From: Nephrocerus scutellatus
Taxonomy: Eukaryota > Arthropoda > Insecta > Diptera > Pipunculidae
DNA: 64,000 nucleotides
NCBI GenBank assembly: GCA_947095585.1
Contig: OX352763.1
Location: 26,213,462-26,277,461 of the forward strand
Direction: 5' to 3'
Shown here: positions 44,550-56,629 of the stretch, one piece after another
Position numbering within the stretch: position 1 is the first letter of the stretch
Layout: every line of letters begins with the position of its first letter
Made by a program: the position numbers and the translations under genes
Notes under the pieces: generated by a model
What the model was told of the DNA's origin: nothing
The model's input: only the letters and a program-made list of their open reading frames with translations
Databases searched by the model: none

Positions 44550-45300
44550 AATTAACTTTCACTTGAGTCCCAATATATAATTACGACTCTAATAAAATTG
44601 AAAGCTGATCTTCACAATCGTTTGTTAAAATACCATCACCTAAGCGCACCACTCATTCATTAAATACATGTTGTTCTGCTGAGCGCATGTTGTTAATTAA
44701 ACTGCGTTCTTTGACGTGAGGAATTTTTGACGCTCAATTCAATGATGTCAGTTACAGTCCCTCTTGGCACTACATTTGATGTTTGTCGAATGTCACTTTC
44801 CAATATCAGTAGCTTTTCTTCAAATGTTCGGACGTTGTTCATTGTTTCTCTAAGTAACAAGTCTATTACTCGAAGCAAATAGGTGGAAAGCATAGGTGCT
44901 TAGTCGATTATCAGCATTTGTTAGTCTCAAATGATGGAATTTTCATGTTTGAATTAGATGCTTCATTTGCCATGCGAATGCTTGAACCCTTTGTCCTTTT
45001 GCTATTACATAGCACATCAGTGTATCGTAAAGGTATGTTTTGCCTGAGCCTCCAGGGTCATCAATAAAATAGAAGTGCGATTCGGCAATTAAATTACCAA
45101 CGAAACCCTCGTTTATTAGGGATTGGAAATAAGATTTAAAAAAAAATATATTTTTTTTATTTTGACGGCGTTTATATCGGTAATGGTTGTAAGAATGTAA
45201 ATTGTTTGATCTTAAAATTTTATTTTCTTTCAAAAAAGACCAACAGTGACCTTGTACCTGGAAGCGTTCAAGAGTTACAGGGTAAGGTCAAGAGTACGTC
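44523..45300 (-). mobile_element. Helitron fragment with 3' end and Pif1-like helicase remnant
   Basis: On the - strand the right end is a 6-bp-stem hairpin CCGTCATTTTTGACGG (44,549-44,534), seven bases, then CTAG (44,526-44,523) followed by T. This is the Helitron 3' end plan. Upstream, 45,233-44,943 reads FYFIDDPGGSGKTYLYDTL (helicase motif I; family norm GPGGSGKT, here D for the first G). 44,893-44,693 reads EEKLLILESDIRQTSNVVPR (normally GGDFRQ...VVPRG, motif II/III region). Motif order is right but with a deletion between and no Rep domain. A related hairpin-CTAG end lies at 45,300-45,329, so a second Helitron end abuts this one. Confidence 0.75.
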
Positions 45301-45639
45301 TAGGTAAGAATCCGTCAAAAATGAGGGATATATTTTTTCTACCACGTAACCATTTCACCATTTTAGCACCAAACGATCATATGTTGTAAATTTGAACCAA
45401 ATCCAACCATAAACACAAAATTTCGTAGACATCTCGACTTTACGGGTCCGAAAAAAACTAAAACTTATCGGAGCACAAAACGATCTTAGGTGTGTGGTAC
45501 GGAGAATATGGCTTCGATACATATAGTGGCTTAGGCAGGATGAGGCGACATAAAAGCGTTATATCCTTACAGAAAAACAGACAACTACAATTATGTTATT
45601 AGGCGATAGCCGACATTCTGTCTTGAAACTGTGAAAAAA

Positions 45640-45872
45640 TCTGATGCTTTTAATAATTGTTTAAATTGATTAAATTGATTAAATTGGCACGGTTTATGTC
45701 ATTCACAAATATAAGAAACAAAAGAGGGCCGAGGTGACTGCCTTGTGGTACACCTGACATTACCTGAAAAGAATTCGAACGAAAGATTGTGTCCAATCGA
45801 AAACCAATAGCTTTTAATTTGGAAATTAAAAGGTTATGATTCACAGAATCAAAAGCAAATTAAAGTTAGCTG
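45640..45872 (-). pseudogene. LINE RT fragment (FDSVNHN ... GVPQGSHLGPLLF)
   Basis: The - strand reads FAFDSVNHNLLISKLKAIGF (RT block with catalytic Asp), then VMSGVPQGSHLGPLLFLIFV (next RT block) and ends in an AATTTAATC tandem run where the YADD box would be expected. Very well preserved over 70 codons with one frame disruption near the start. Jockey/X-like style. Confidence 0.75.
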
Positions 45873-47588
45873 TTCTTTCTACCAGAGCCTACTGAGCCGT
45901 ATTTTCAGATTCGTATCTGTTCGTGGTATCGTTCTTAGATCCTTCTTTCTTAACAACAACTCTTACCAAGACGTTTCTAAAATTTAAGTCTGAGTTCTTC
46001 ATGATGTTACTATACTGGCACAACAATTGTCTCATAGACCAACAAGTTATGACTTATGGTTCCTTGATGGAAGAGTCTTGAAAGACTAATAGCTTTGTAA
46101 CCGTGCCAGTATTTCTATGTTAATGATGGTTTTGTCTGCTCAAGAATTGAATTGCTTCGTTCTCTACTACCTAATTGAAGTACCAATGCTGACTGTTTCT
46201 GTGTTAAACCGAAACCTATAATTATTATCTAACTGTAACCTACTTCATGATTATTTACGTGTCTATTGCATTTGAAAAACTACAAAACCTCTTTCTAACT
46301 TTACAAATACCCAGAATTCTTCCCTAACGAACAGCAAGAAAGAAATCGTGAAAACATATTTGTATAGAAAAAACTGTGTCGAATTAATTATAATATAACT
46401 ATAATAATAATAGTAACTTAGCGATAAATTAACACTGTGTTCCTTCTACGATGAAATATGCATTTTTTTCGTGTTAATTGTTCACCTTGATACCTACATC
46501 TGTGCTCACAAATACACCCTTCGACAACCCTATACAGTAACAGTAACATCCGCCACTCAACTAGGAAGCGAACGTAACAACAGCAGTTCGATAGCGGACA
46601 TGACTAAGGTACAACTTTTTTCATGTTGTGCCAACAACGAACAACCAACGGCGATAAGTTGCCTTCTTCCTCTTTTATCCCTATGCCAACCAACCAACCA
46701 ACCACTTTTATTATTTCTTTCCCATTTCCTACTTTTGACTGGAAAAAAAAGTTACTAAGTGCAACTCTTTTTTTCTTCTTCTTCTGGGTTTTATACCTGA
46801 GAAGACGACGCCGCTACACAGCGCCGTGTCGCCGTGTTTTGTCCAACAAGTACAAAAAGGGTTAAGAGACTATACGGTAGTACTGTGCACTGTGCTACAT
46901 AAGAAAAGATACTCTTGAAAGATGGTGGTAGTTACTTTTCGCGGTGTCCTCCTCGACACCGCGGCAACTGAATTTGACATCGAGTTCTCGTAGCTTACTC
47001 TGTGGCACGACAACAACTTCCATAGAGGTACTTGTGCTGGTTGTTGTAGTTTTTTTCTAGGATTAAAAGATCAAGAAGAAAAGATATTCACCGATTTTAT
47101 TCACTTTGAGTGCGCTAAATAAGCATTCGCATAGCCGCACACACAAGGTGTGTGCACTGACAAAGACATCGCCATGAACAAAAAAAAACGTTTATCCCTT
47201 TTGACCTCGATATTGTCAAAGCACTTCCAATCCGCTTTACCGAAGTAGATAGGATTTTCTTTTTCTTTTGTTTCCTCGGCTGGTGATTCAGTAGCTGCGA
47301 TAAGTTTTTGTTAAATTTTTAATTTTCCATGTTTTCCAAGTATTTAGGACGAAATAAATTATATTTTTAAATTGAAATTTGAATTTTATTTGGGAGACTT
47401 TGCCCACACGCTAAGAAATCAAAAAAAATATTGTTATTTATTTAAATATTGCTTATATATAGAGAGTAGAAGATGACCACATTGAAAAACCGGTCGATCC
47501 TAGCGAACATGTAATGTATTGTATATAATATAGTAAATAGGTACATATATTTTATGCTACCTCGATTGTCCTCGCTGTAACTGCTGGA
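45873..47588. other. Unassigned interval with simple repeats
   Basis: Contains a CCAA run (46,686-46,704) and a CTT-rich tract near 46,770-46,785. ORFs at 46.5-46.9 kb are composition artefacts around these. No element or domain is recognised. Confidence 0.4.
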
Positions 47589-47589
47589 T

Positions 47590-49600
47590 CTTCTTCATCA
47601 TCATCATATTTGGCTTTACAACCAGGGTCCGGTCCTGGCCTTCCGCAAAAAATCTCTCCACCGGTCCCCATTTTGAGCCGATAGTATCCGGAATTCTCTT
47701 TTCTCACATACGGGGCCAACAATTCTCCGTTAGACATTTCTCTCTAACGCGGCTAAGAGGTCAGAATGCTTTTTGCTAAGCACCCAAGTCTCGGATCCCT
47801 ACTTACATATAGATCCGAGGCTTTTTATAACCATTGTCTTATACACCAGCAGCTTGGATGTTATGGTTAAATTCCTAGATTTGAAGAGTCTTTGCAGACT
47901 ATAGTAGGCTCTGTTGGCATTAAGCAACCGTGCGCGTATTTCTGGTCCCATGCTGTTATTGGCTGCTACAGTTGACCCGAGACAGGTTAAGGATACTTCA
48001 AATTCGCGCCGAACTATTTTAATTGAAGGACCAATGTTGGATCTTCTGCTCGCAGACGTGGCCACCATGTACTTTGTTTTGCTCTCATTAATGTGAAGTC
48101 CCAGATTTCGTGCCGCCCGCTCGATCTGGATGTAAGCTTCCTGTACAGAACTTGGGGTCTACCAACGATGTCAATGACGTCTGTGTAAGCCAGTATCTGA
48201 TTGGACCTATAGAGGATTGTTCCTCTCGCCGTTACGTCAGAGTCTCGGGTCACTTTCTCCAACGCCAGGTTGAAGAGGACACAGGCCAACCCATCCCCTT
48301 GTCGGAGCCTGTTATAAATGTTGAATGGGCTTGATAGTGATCCGGATATTTTTACTTGGCTTATAACATTGGTTATGGTCGACGTACATAGTCGTGTCAG
48401 TTTATTTTGGATGCCGAATTCTCTCATGGCTTTATAAAGTTCAACTCTGGCTATGCTATCAAAGGCGGCTTTTAAGTCTATAAAAAGTTGGTGTAGGAAG
48501 TTTGGAAACTCTAGAGATTTTTCCATCACCTGCCTAAGGGTGTAAATCTGATCAGTTGTTGATTTGCCTGGGATGAAGCCCCATTGGTATGGACCAATGA
48601 TGACCTTAGCGCATGGGGCTATCCTGTCTTGAAGGATAGAGGAGGAATTCTTATATGTGGTACTCAACAGCTTTATACCACGATAATTGCTGCATGTTGT
48701 GATATCTCCTTTCTTATGTATGGGGGTAAGGATGCCTCTTCTGGCATTGCTTCTTCCTTCCATACTTGCACTATTAGTTTTGGTGTATTGCGGGGCTTCC
48801 TGATTTTATCAGCTCCGCTGGGATACCATCTGATCCCGAGACCTTATTATTTTTGAGCCTGTTTAGCGCTCTACCATTTCTATTTCTATGTTTTGTGGCG
48901 GCAGCATAGTGTGGTCTTCGGTAGTTGATGGAGCCTCCAATTCCTTAGTTAACTTGCCATTTAGCAACTTATTAAAGTGATCTTCGCATCGTTCTTAGAT
49001 TCCTTGGAGATCGGCGATCTTGGAGGAGTGGATTCGTCCGATTGATTCAAAGAGTTCTTCTTTGATATCATCTGGGGAATCATCTGAAGCTTAGTAAAAG
49101 TTTATGAGGCTTATGTTTTTAAATCTGCACAGCAGGCGAAGGGTGCATAGCCGTTCATTTATTGCTTTTATTCTTTTGCTGACTAGAAACCCCACACCGA
49201 GCACATGATGTCTTGCATGACAGCTGTAATATATGTCATATTCTGATTTTTGTATGACACAATTCCCCGTCCACCGCATCTCCGGGATTGCTGTTATATG
49301 AGCAATATATTTGGACAGGTTATCGGCTAGCTATCAAAATTGGGCGCTCTAGCGCTAACTGAGGACCTCGCAAATACTGCTGAGTCAACCACTCTCCAAT
49401 AGGCCAGCTGCTGTGCATCTGAATCTCTATACAGTGAGCGTACGTTCCATGAGAAAATTCTTAAATCGTTTAGTCTTCGCGCCAACCTTACTTTGAAGGG
49501 ACTACCGCGATCACTCAGCTTTTCCTGTATTGGAGGAAAATTACCGGCTTCTACCGCGTGGAGGTTTGATCGAACTTCCACTAATCAGGAGATAGTTACG
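47590..49600 (-). mobile_element. RTE-type LINE, longest copy (endonuclease, RT, 3' end)
   Basis: Downward from 49,581: LRIFSWNVRSLYRDSDAQ (endonuclease start, catalytic N of WNVR), RWTGNCVIQKSEYDIYYSCH and VGFLVSKRIKAINERLCTLR with NISLINFYASDDS (endonuclease middle). After a deletion of the rest of the endonuclease, a 249-codon open frame follows (48,763-48,014): GILTPIHKKGDITTCSNYRG, FIPGKSTTDQIYTLRQVMEK, FIDLKAAFDSIAR (catalytic Asp), GSLSSPFNIYNRLRQGDGLA. The YADD box reads LAYTDVIDI, losing the DD pair. The 3' end with TCATCATCATATTT is at about 47,600. This copy defines the order used to recognise the other fragments. Confidence 0.85.
47799..47820. repeat. 22-bp micro-inversion inside the RTE copy
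   Basis: The segment ctacttacatatagatccga is the reverse complement of what sister copies have at this point (tcggatctatatgtaagtag), and so forms a palindrome with the preceding ctcggatcc. Confidence 0.7.
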
Positions 49601-49604
49601 GCAA

Positions 49605-51755
49605 TTTCAGTGCATTCAGTGTTATTCCCCCTATTCTGTTGATGGCTGACCACCAGGATCCTCTTACTTTAAACATATATTGCACTTAGCTAAGTAATTG
49701 CATATTAAGTTATATACTTCATTGTGCAGGATAATTTTCAAACTCGAGTAATTCAGTTGAATTACCAAGTTTCGCATCAGCGCTTTCTTTAGAAAACGCA
49801 ATAAATAAAATATGTAATTGCACTCGTACTCGTCGTCATCGCATGCATACGCTATCTCGCTATCCCCCTTGAAATGTAAAGTCACTTTGGATTTTATTTA
49901 TTCATAATCTGTAAACTTCTTGACATGAAAAAATAACCTTAGCTCCTCTGCCTGTCAGTAGTATTTGAATAAAAAAATTATATCATCATTAAGTGGAACA
50001 ACTTCTGCGTATCCTTTCATAAAACACTTACATACATTTCTTTCAACAAGCGGTGCTTCATTTCATAACTCTCACGGTGCTTACTTAATGCCATCGGATT
50101 TTAAAAATTCACTAGGAATTCGCAGCGCTCTTAGCTTACAGCTTTTCGCGCTGTAATTTCGATCTATAATTAAATGAGGGAAATGAGGTTAATCGTTGGC
50201 TGTGTATATGTGTGCCACTCTACTGATAGATACTACTTTCCGTTCATTCGCCATCATTTTTTGTTAAACGAACAGAAGGCAGGCAAGGTACCTACTTAAA
50301 AATTAAAAACATGACCATGTGACTTGCAGTAGTGGTAAGCCACGTAGCTACTACCACAGATACATATTAGATAGCCCACCATAGATACATGTCATCAATC
50401 AGCCAGTCGGAATCTTTGACAAATAATTAACCGACTTTTTAAGCTTTCTGCCGAAGAACACATTAAGGGGAACCGTCGTCATTACGAGATTATTTCGGTC
50501 AGATAAGAATTTCTCGTTATAAACATTTTAATGTTTTTCCATTTTGTTGGTGTTCTCTGTGTCTTCACCCCTTGCTATTTACATTGCAAGTATATACTGT
50601 TTACCGATGTGATACGTTCGAAAGGTAAAGAGTTTTTGGTTTTTCAAACATTTTATTACGGGTAACGAAAATTGATTTTAATCAAGATATAAGATATAAA
50701 GAACGACCAATCGTTTTAAATGTCGCACATGAAAAGAAAACACTGCAACAACTGACTAACGATGGCAATTGAATGCTGAGGGCGAAAATGCTAAACGTAC
50801 TAACTGTCAAACCCGTTCAGACCGTCCGTCCGTATCAATTGGAAAACATTTAACCAAATTGGGAAACATTGAAAAATTGTTCGCTTTGTGTATTGCTAGT
50901 GGGAGTTAGGTGGTGTTCTATTTTCTTTTTGCAACTTTTCGCAAGTGAAATAACACGCTAAACCTACTCACACATACATATAAAAATATGTAAAACTAAA
51001 AATTGTATGCAAATTGAGTTCCTGCTCTTATTGTAACGCTTTGTAACGGTTTAAAAGCAATTGATTGCATCAGGAGAGGGTTAACACACACTCACATTCT
51101 ATGCACTGCATGACCGAGCAATATTAAGGGCACACGTACCGACTCCCTGCATGTTGCATTATCATTTTGCATATGCAATTTTGCAATTAAAAATTGCCGC
51201 CTGCCATGTTAAGTACCCTACCCCATTCTAGAATAACTACTAGCACAGTCACCACCCGCCTGCATGACGAATCACTTAAGTGCACATACGGTTTTTTGTT
51301 CTGGCTAAGAGTGCATTGTGCCGTACCTCCATAATACGTACTCCTCCCCGACCAACAAATAAGTTTGTAAGTGTCTCGTGTCTCGCCGACCGAACGTAGC
51401 TTGCTTGAATTTTGCATAAATAGCTGCATACAAACAGCAATTAAAAGGGTGAGGAGCTCAGTTATTTCGTTATGTTACAGTACATCGTGACGTTTTGGCT
51501 CCTACAGCAAAATGAGTGACTGACTGTATTTAAAGGTCATGCCACTATAGCGCAGCATATTTGGTTTCTGTTAATAATTGGGTTTTAATCCGGAACAAAT
51601 TGGTTCAAACGAATGTTGCGTCAATTATTAACGCAGTTATTGCATGTGAAATATTCGAGAAGGGCGTATCTCGAGATCTGATTTACAATAAATGTGGGAT
51701 GCAAATGGTAATGGAAAGAGTTTTTCTCATCCCTGCCATAGTTGAAGTTGCCGTC
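49605..51755. other. Unassigned AT-rich interval
   Basis: No element edge or domain recognised. ORFs of 60-84 codons lack motifs. An Inr-like CTCAGTT at 51,457-51,463 has a CATAAATAG about 40 bases upstream, too far for a standard TATA box. Confidence 0.4.
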
Positions 51756-51759
51756 AGTC

Positions 51760-53730
51760 AAAACCGACGCACTTAGACCAAGAAGGTCCGTTGTGATACC
51801 ACAAGGATCTAGAAAATCCCACGCCTACTCGTTGAACCAGCTTCGTATGAAGCGCAATAGACTATTAATGTCAATTTGGGTTAGATCGTTGAGATCGTTG
51901 AAAAAGAACGCTCTCAGATGGTGCAACCGCCTATTCGAGAGGGCTGGGCACGTACAAAGTAGATGGAGAGTGGTTTCCTCCTCCTCCTCCTCCTCATCCA
52001 TGCAGCTTCTGCAGAAATCGTTGGAAAGGACTTCTAGTCTTTCTGCATGCTTGCCTATGAGACAGTTTCCAGTTATGACACCTATAATGGCACTAATATG
52101 CAGTCTGTTTATAGAGATCAAACACTTGGAGCGTTTCGGATCTAGCTTAGGCCAGATCTGCTTCGTCTGCATGTTGTACCGTTTGACTATCTATAGTAAA
52201 TTTTAATTATAGCATCCCGTTTAAACATGAGTTTGTACGTAGCGATCGGCATGTCTAGTGAACCATATTCAGGCAATAGGGGTAGTGTAGTTCCATGTTT
52301 GGCGAGTTTATCACACAATTACCAGGAATGTCTCTGTGCCCTGGCACCCAGCACAGGTGAATGTTGAAATGCTCTGCCATCTACTCAAGAGACGATCGGC
52401 AATTCCGGGCAAGAATCGAATTTGTGGAGACTGATTCCATGGACTTAAGCGCAGCCTGGCTATCCGAGAAAATGTGGATATCCTTAATAGATATGACATT
52501 ACTCTTCAGCCAAGACAAAGCTTCCTTAATAGCCATTATTTCCGATTGGTAAACACTACAGTGATCACGGAGACGGAAAGAGAGACTTAGATTTTTTTTT
52601 TTTTTTTTGAAAAGACACCTCCGCCAACCCCTTCATCAGTTTTCGACCCGTCTGTGTAGAAGTGAATTCCTTCATTTTCCAACTATATACCTTCCTCCGA
52701 AGAAGACCTGGAGGAAATGGTGTCCTGGAAGTTTTATTGAAGTGAAGCTGCGGAATGGTGTAGTCTGTAGTTGACAAATGGAGTCCTGACTGAATTCAGG
52801 ATAGGAAAGTGGCCGAAATCATTCACGGTCCACTGAGAGATTGCTGAGAGGCGAGTGGCCGCGCTTGCAGCCAGTTGTTTGCCGAAGATGTCGAGGGGAG
52901 CAAGGTTGAGTAGAATGTCCAGTGCAGCAGAGGGAGTTGTACGTAGCGCTCCGTTCACACAAAGACAAGCTGATCTTCGGACTCTGCTTAGTTTGTCGCG
53001 ATTGATCGCTTTATATAATGAAGTCCACCAAACAGCCACACCGTATAGCAGAATAGGTCTGACTACTGCTGTGTATAGCCAATGAGTGATATGCGGTTGA
53101 ATACCCCATTTGCTTCCTATGGCTTTCTCTGACTCTTTCTTGTATGTTGGGTTACTAGCTCAGCTTTCTATCCAGAATAAGACCAAGATTTTTGGCCTTA
53201 TCGGAGAAAGTCAAGCTTGTGCCCTTGATGGACGGAGGATTGACGAGTTGGATTTTGTTTTTTCGTTTTTGGGGGCTTACCCTTAGACCACAATGATCTG
53301 CCAAGCTTATTAGCTTATTTATAGCATTCTGCAGAAGTTCTTTCAAGGTGTGTGGGTGCTTTCCTGAGACGGCTATGGCAACGTCGTCCGCATAGGCGAT
53401 CACTCCGCAGCCCTCCCCCCTCAGGCGAATCAGCAGCTCATTCACCGCCAGGTTCCAAACAAGTGGGGACAGGACACCTCCTTGCGGGGTCTCTGCTGAC
53501 AAATCTTTTGGCAGACGACAAACCAAGTCTTGAATTTATGATCCTACTTGTGAGTAGAAGATCAATCAGTTCACCCAGTGAGTCATTCACCCCCAAATTC
53601 GACAGCGCATCAGTGATCGCAAATGTTTTGACGTCGTTAAAAGCGCCTTCTATGTCCAGGAAAACCACCATTGTGTGATGGGGGGATGATGATGAAGGGA
53701 GTCCATCCCTGCCATCGAGCAATATGTTTT
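51760..53730 (-). pseudogene. R1/LOA-like LINE with RT, RNase H and C-terminal zinc-finger-like region
   Basis: Read downward: MVVFLDIEGAFNDVKTFAIT (53,660; RT catalytic Asp), then STPQGGVLSPLVWNL-like ETPQGGVLSPLVWNLAVNEL, GVIAYADDVAIAVSGK (YADD box), LVNPPSIKGTSLTFSDKAKN, and VWWTSLYKAINRDKLSRVRR. RNase H follows as FYTDGSK-type sequence at ~52,640 with HIFSDSQAALKSMESVS near 52,450, and finally DFCRSCMDEEEEEETTLHLL with CTCPALSNRR (51,990-51,930), a Cys/His cluster typical of these LINE C-termini. Frames shift several times, including at a 17-base A tract (52,592-52,608). The 5' half (ORF1, endonuclease) is missing. Two other copies of its 3' end lie at 59.7-61.0 kb and 62.4 kb. Confidence 0.85.
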
Positions 53731-53734
53731 ATAA

Positions 53735-56030
53735 AAGTTTCCTTTGACTTTGGATTGCCATAAGAACTACTTTTCAACCTTTACACCCTTCCATGAAAAT
53801 GATGGACTTAACGTTATCTAAAATTAAAATGATACATTCTTTTATCTATATACTCCCTTCCGCATGGAGAAAATCCGTTTCTTTACATGAGAGCATTACA
53901 TAAATTACTGTGAATTTTCTTTTCTTCGTTCATTGAGGCATAACTGAATTAAGATAAAAACTTGTACTTCGGTCTGACGAAATTTTCAAAAGAGTTCTTT
54001 CTTACTCTTAATCGTCCTCTCTCTCTCTTTCTCTGTTCCACTCTATGAATTTTTGACAAGATGCCAACAAAAGTCCTATCCTTCGGGAAGATAATTCAAA
54101 TGGGAGGGAAATCGCTATATGAATAGTTTCGTATTGAATAACCATACGAATGTTCTGCTCGACAGGCACAAGAAATACCTGAATATTCGGCAAGGTTTTT
54201 GGAACAAAAGCAGACGAAAGTTGTGATCTTATATATATGTACTATATATCTTTCCTCTTGGATATAAGTTGTCAGTCATAGATGCATACATCAGCTTAAA
54301 TATTAATCCTGCTACTTCATTTTCCATGTCAATTCCTTCAAAAATCCAACTAAACGAGTAAGGTTTTCCGGATGACGGGATGAATATAGAAAAGTTTCAA
54401 ACTGAGTATCTTTAACGATTTCTTCAACTTCATAACTTCTAAGGAGGTCGTAAAAGCTTCTATGATACTGATTTGTTCATTTTGCTTAACTCAGTTTTGC
54501 AAGTATTGCTTTACTTCGCAATTGTAATTTATGTCGCATTCTGATTTTTATCACCTCCTCTGTATAAAATGTTGCAATCACCATTCGATATGCTACAATT
54601 AATAAGAATGTAATATTATTTTACGGGAGCCGGACTCCGGTTGTAGAGCCAAATATGATGATGAATATTATTTTACCTTTAATTACATTTAGTCAAAGGA
54701 TGTTTTTTTTTATTAAAACTTCCATTACTTGCAGTAATGGTACAACATATACATGCATCCTATATGTTTTAAATCCACTTCATTCGGATAATTCATTCAC
54801 GCACGTATCACGCTGTTTTTTTTTCTTTATTCCCCCTCTGTATGCATAAATAAATTGTCAATGACCAAAATTCGTTTTAATTATGCCCATTTATGTAGAA
54901 ATGCTGCTGAGATACAATGTCTATAAAATATGCAAATATCTATACGATTTTTAAACACCTATACATTCGGCGAGCGAAACCACCATTACCAGCGAGTTTA
55001 ATTTAAATAAAAATCTCATATTAAACATCAAAATATTTGACAACAAGAAATCACTAACGCTCGTCGATGGCTTCCCGCGGGTATTTGTGTATCTTTATTG
55101 TTTTTGGTCACAGGCTGGAACAATATTACGTGGTGAGGCAAATGTTTATGTTTGTGAGGGTGTGTGCGTGTGTTCCTTCTTGTCGAAACAACGAACGTCC
55201 CATCAGCGTGATGGCGATGATTGTGATAATGATTATCATAAGTAAATTAACACAACATGGTCCACCGAAGGTTATGGGCTACGGTTTTATCGAGTGCGTT
55301 TATTTACTTAACTGAAAAGATAATTACTTTACTCATTTATACCGGCAATTCTGTTGCAACAACCGAATGTTTAATTAAAACGGAATTCTTAATTTGTTAT
55401 AGATATTTCTCTCCGTAATTCTTCTATGAAGCTTATAGTATAGTGCAGCATCGGCAATATCTCACTTCTATACAAAATTCTAAACAACTTTTGAACTTAT
55501 GAGAGAACTACGAGTCGTACAACAATGATTGAGGTCGAAATGTGAAGTGTGGATAATTTTCTCAATTTCGCATTCAAATGGTAAAAGAGAATTTTTTTGA
55601 ATCTAAGGAATCAAGCTTCAGGAACGGTCAAATACAAAACAAAAATCTAATTAAAAATGACGAGCGTTGCCAGCACAGGTCAGTTACCACTAACTGCAAA
55701 GGGATATATTATGTAGATCATAAGCATCAAGTGAGTCAACATCAACGCTTTATACCAAAAAGTTATCAAAATGCATCAAACAACTGGGGCCTTTCTTTAT
55801 CAAAGAAAAGGTTAGATGTTTTCTACGCTGCTTACGACTGCGAACTCTGCTAAATTATTTTTTGTAAGTAGCTAGTAGCTTTTTAAGTCACTAGTTACTA
55901 GCTCGTAAGATTATTGCTAACTGAGCAGCCTAAAAATACATTCAAAGCGCCGACCATAAGTAAGACTTTAATATACGAGTATGTCAAATTGTTTCGAGAT
56001 ATAATCCATGAAGTTATCTTCTCTTTCTTT
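53735..56030. other. Mostly unassigned interval containing one RTE 3' tail
   Basis: 54,622-54,662 has the RTE 3' block (GAGCCGGACTCCGGTTGTAG, then AGCCAAATATGATGATGA), + strand, about 40 bases. ORFs such as 55,578-55,853 (91 codons) lack motifs. Otherwise nothing is recognised. Confidence 0.4.
54622..54662 (+). mobile_element. RTE-type LINE, 3' tail only
   Basis: Contains GGACTCCGGTTGTAGAGCC followed by AAATATGATGATGA, matching the 3' termini of the other RTE copies. Extremely short 5'-truncated insertion. Confidence 0.6.
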
Positions 56031-56034
56031 CTCC

Positions 56035-56626
56035 TTTGTTTGTTTGTTTGTTTGTTTGTTTGTTTGTTTGTTTGTTTGTTTGTTTGTTTGTTTGTTTGTT
56101 TGTTTGTTTGTTTGTTTGTTTGTTTGTTTGTTTGTTTGTTTGTTTGTTTGTTTGTTTGTTTGTTTGTTTGTTTGTTTGTTTGTTTGTTTGTTTGTTTGTT
56201 TGTTTGTTTGTTTGTTTGTTTGTTTGTTTGTTTGTTTGTTTGTTTGTTTGTTTGTTTGTTTGTTTGTTTGTTTGTTTGTTTGTTTGTTTGTTTGTTTGTT
56301 TGTTTGTTTGTTTGTTTGTTTGTTTGTTTGTTTGTTTGTTTGTTTGTTTGTTTGTTTGTTTGTTTGTTTGTTTGTTTGTTTGTTTGTTTGTTTGTTTGTT
56401 TGTTTGTTTGTTTGTTTGTTTGTTTGTTTGTTTGTTTGTTTGTTTGTTTGTTTGTTTGTTTGTTTGTTTGTTTGTTTGTTTGTTTGTTTGTTTGTTTGTT
56501 TGTTTATTTGTTTGTTTGTTTGTTTGTTTGTTTGTTTGTTTGTTTGTTTGTTTGTTTGTTTGTTTGTTTGTTTGTTTGTTTGCTTGTTTGTTTGTTTGTT
56601 TGTTTGTTTGTTTGTTTGTTTGTTTG
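56035..56626. repeat. (TTTG)n tetranucleotide array, ~148 units
   Basis: 592 bases of TTTG/TGTT repeat with only two visible interruptions: G to A at 56,506 (TTTA) and T to C at 56,583. Since 4 and 3 are coprime, all three frames on both strands stay open, giving artificial 200-280 codon ORFs (CLFV repeats on +, KQTN repeats on -). None is a gene. Confidence 0.98.
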
Positions 56627-56629
56627 CTT

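Noticed and set aside
51415..51465. TATA-like CATAAATAG plus Inr-like TCAGTT
   Set aside because: Spacing of about 40 bases is too long for a TATA-Inr pair and no exon or donor follows.
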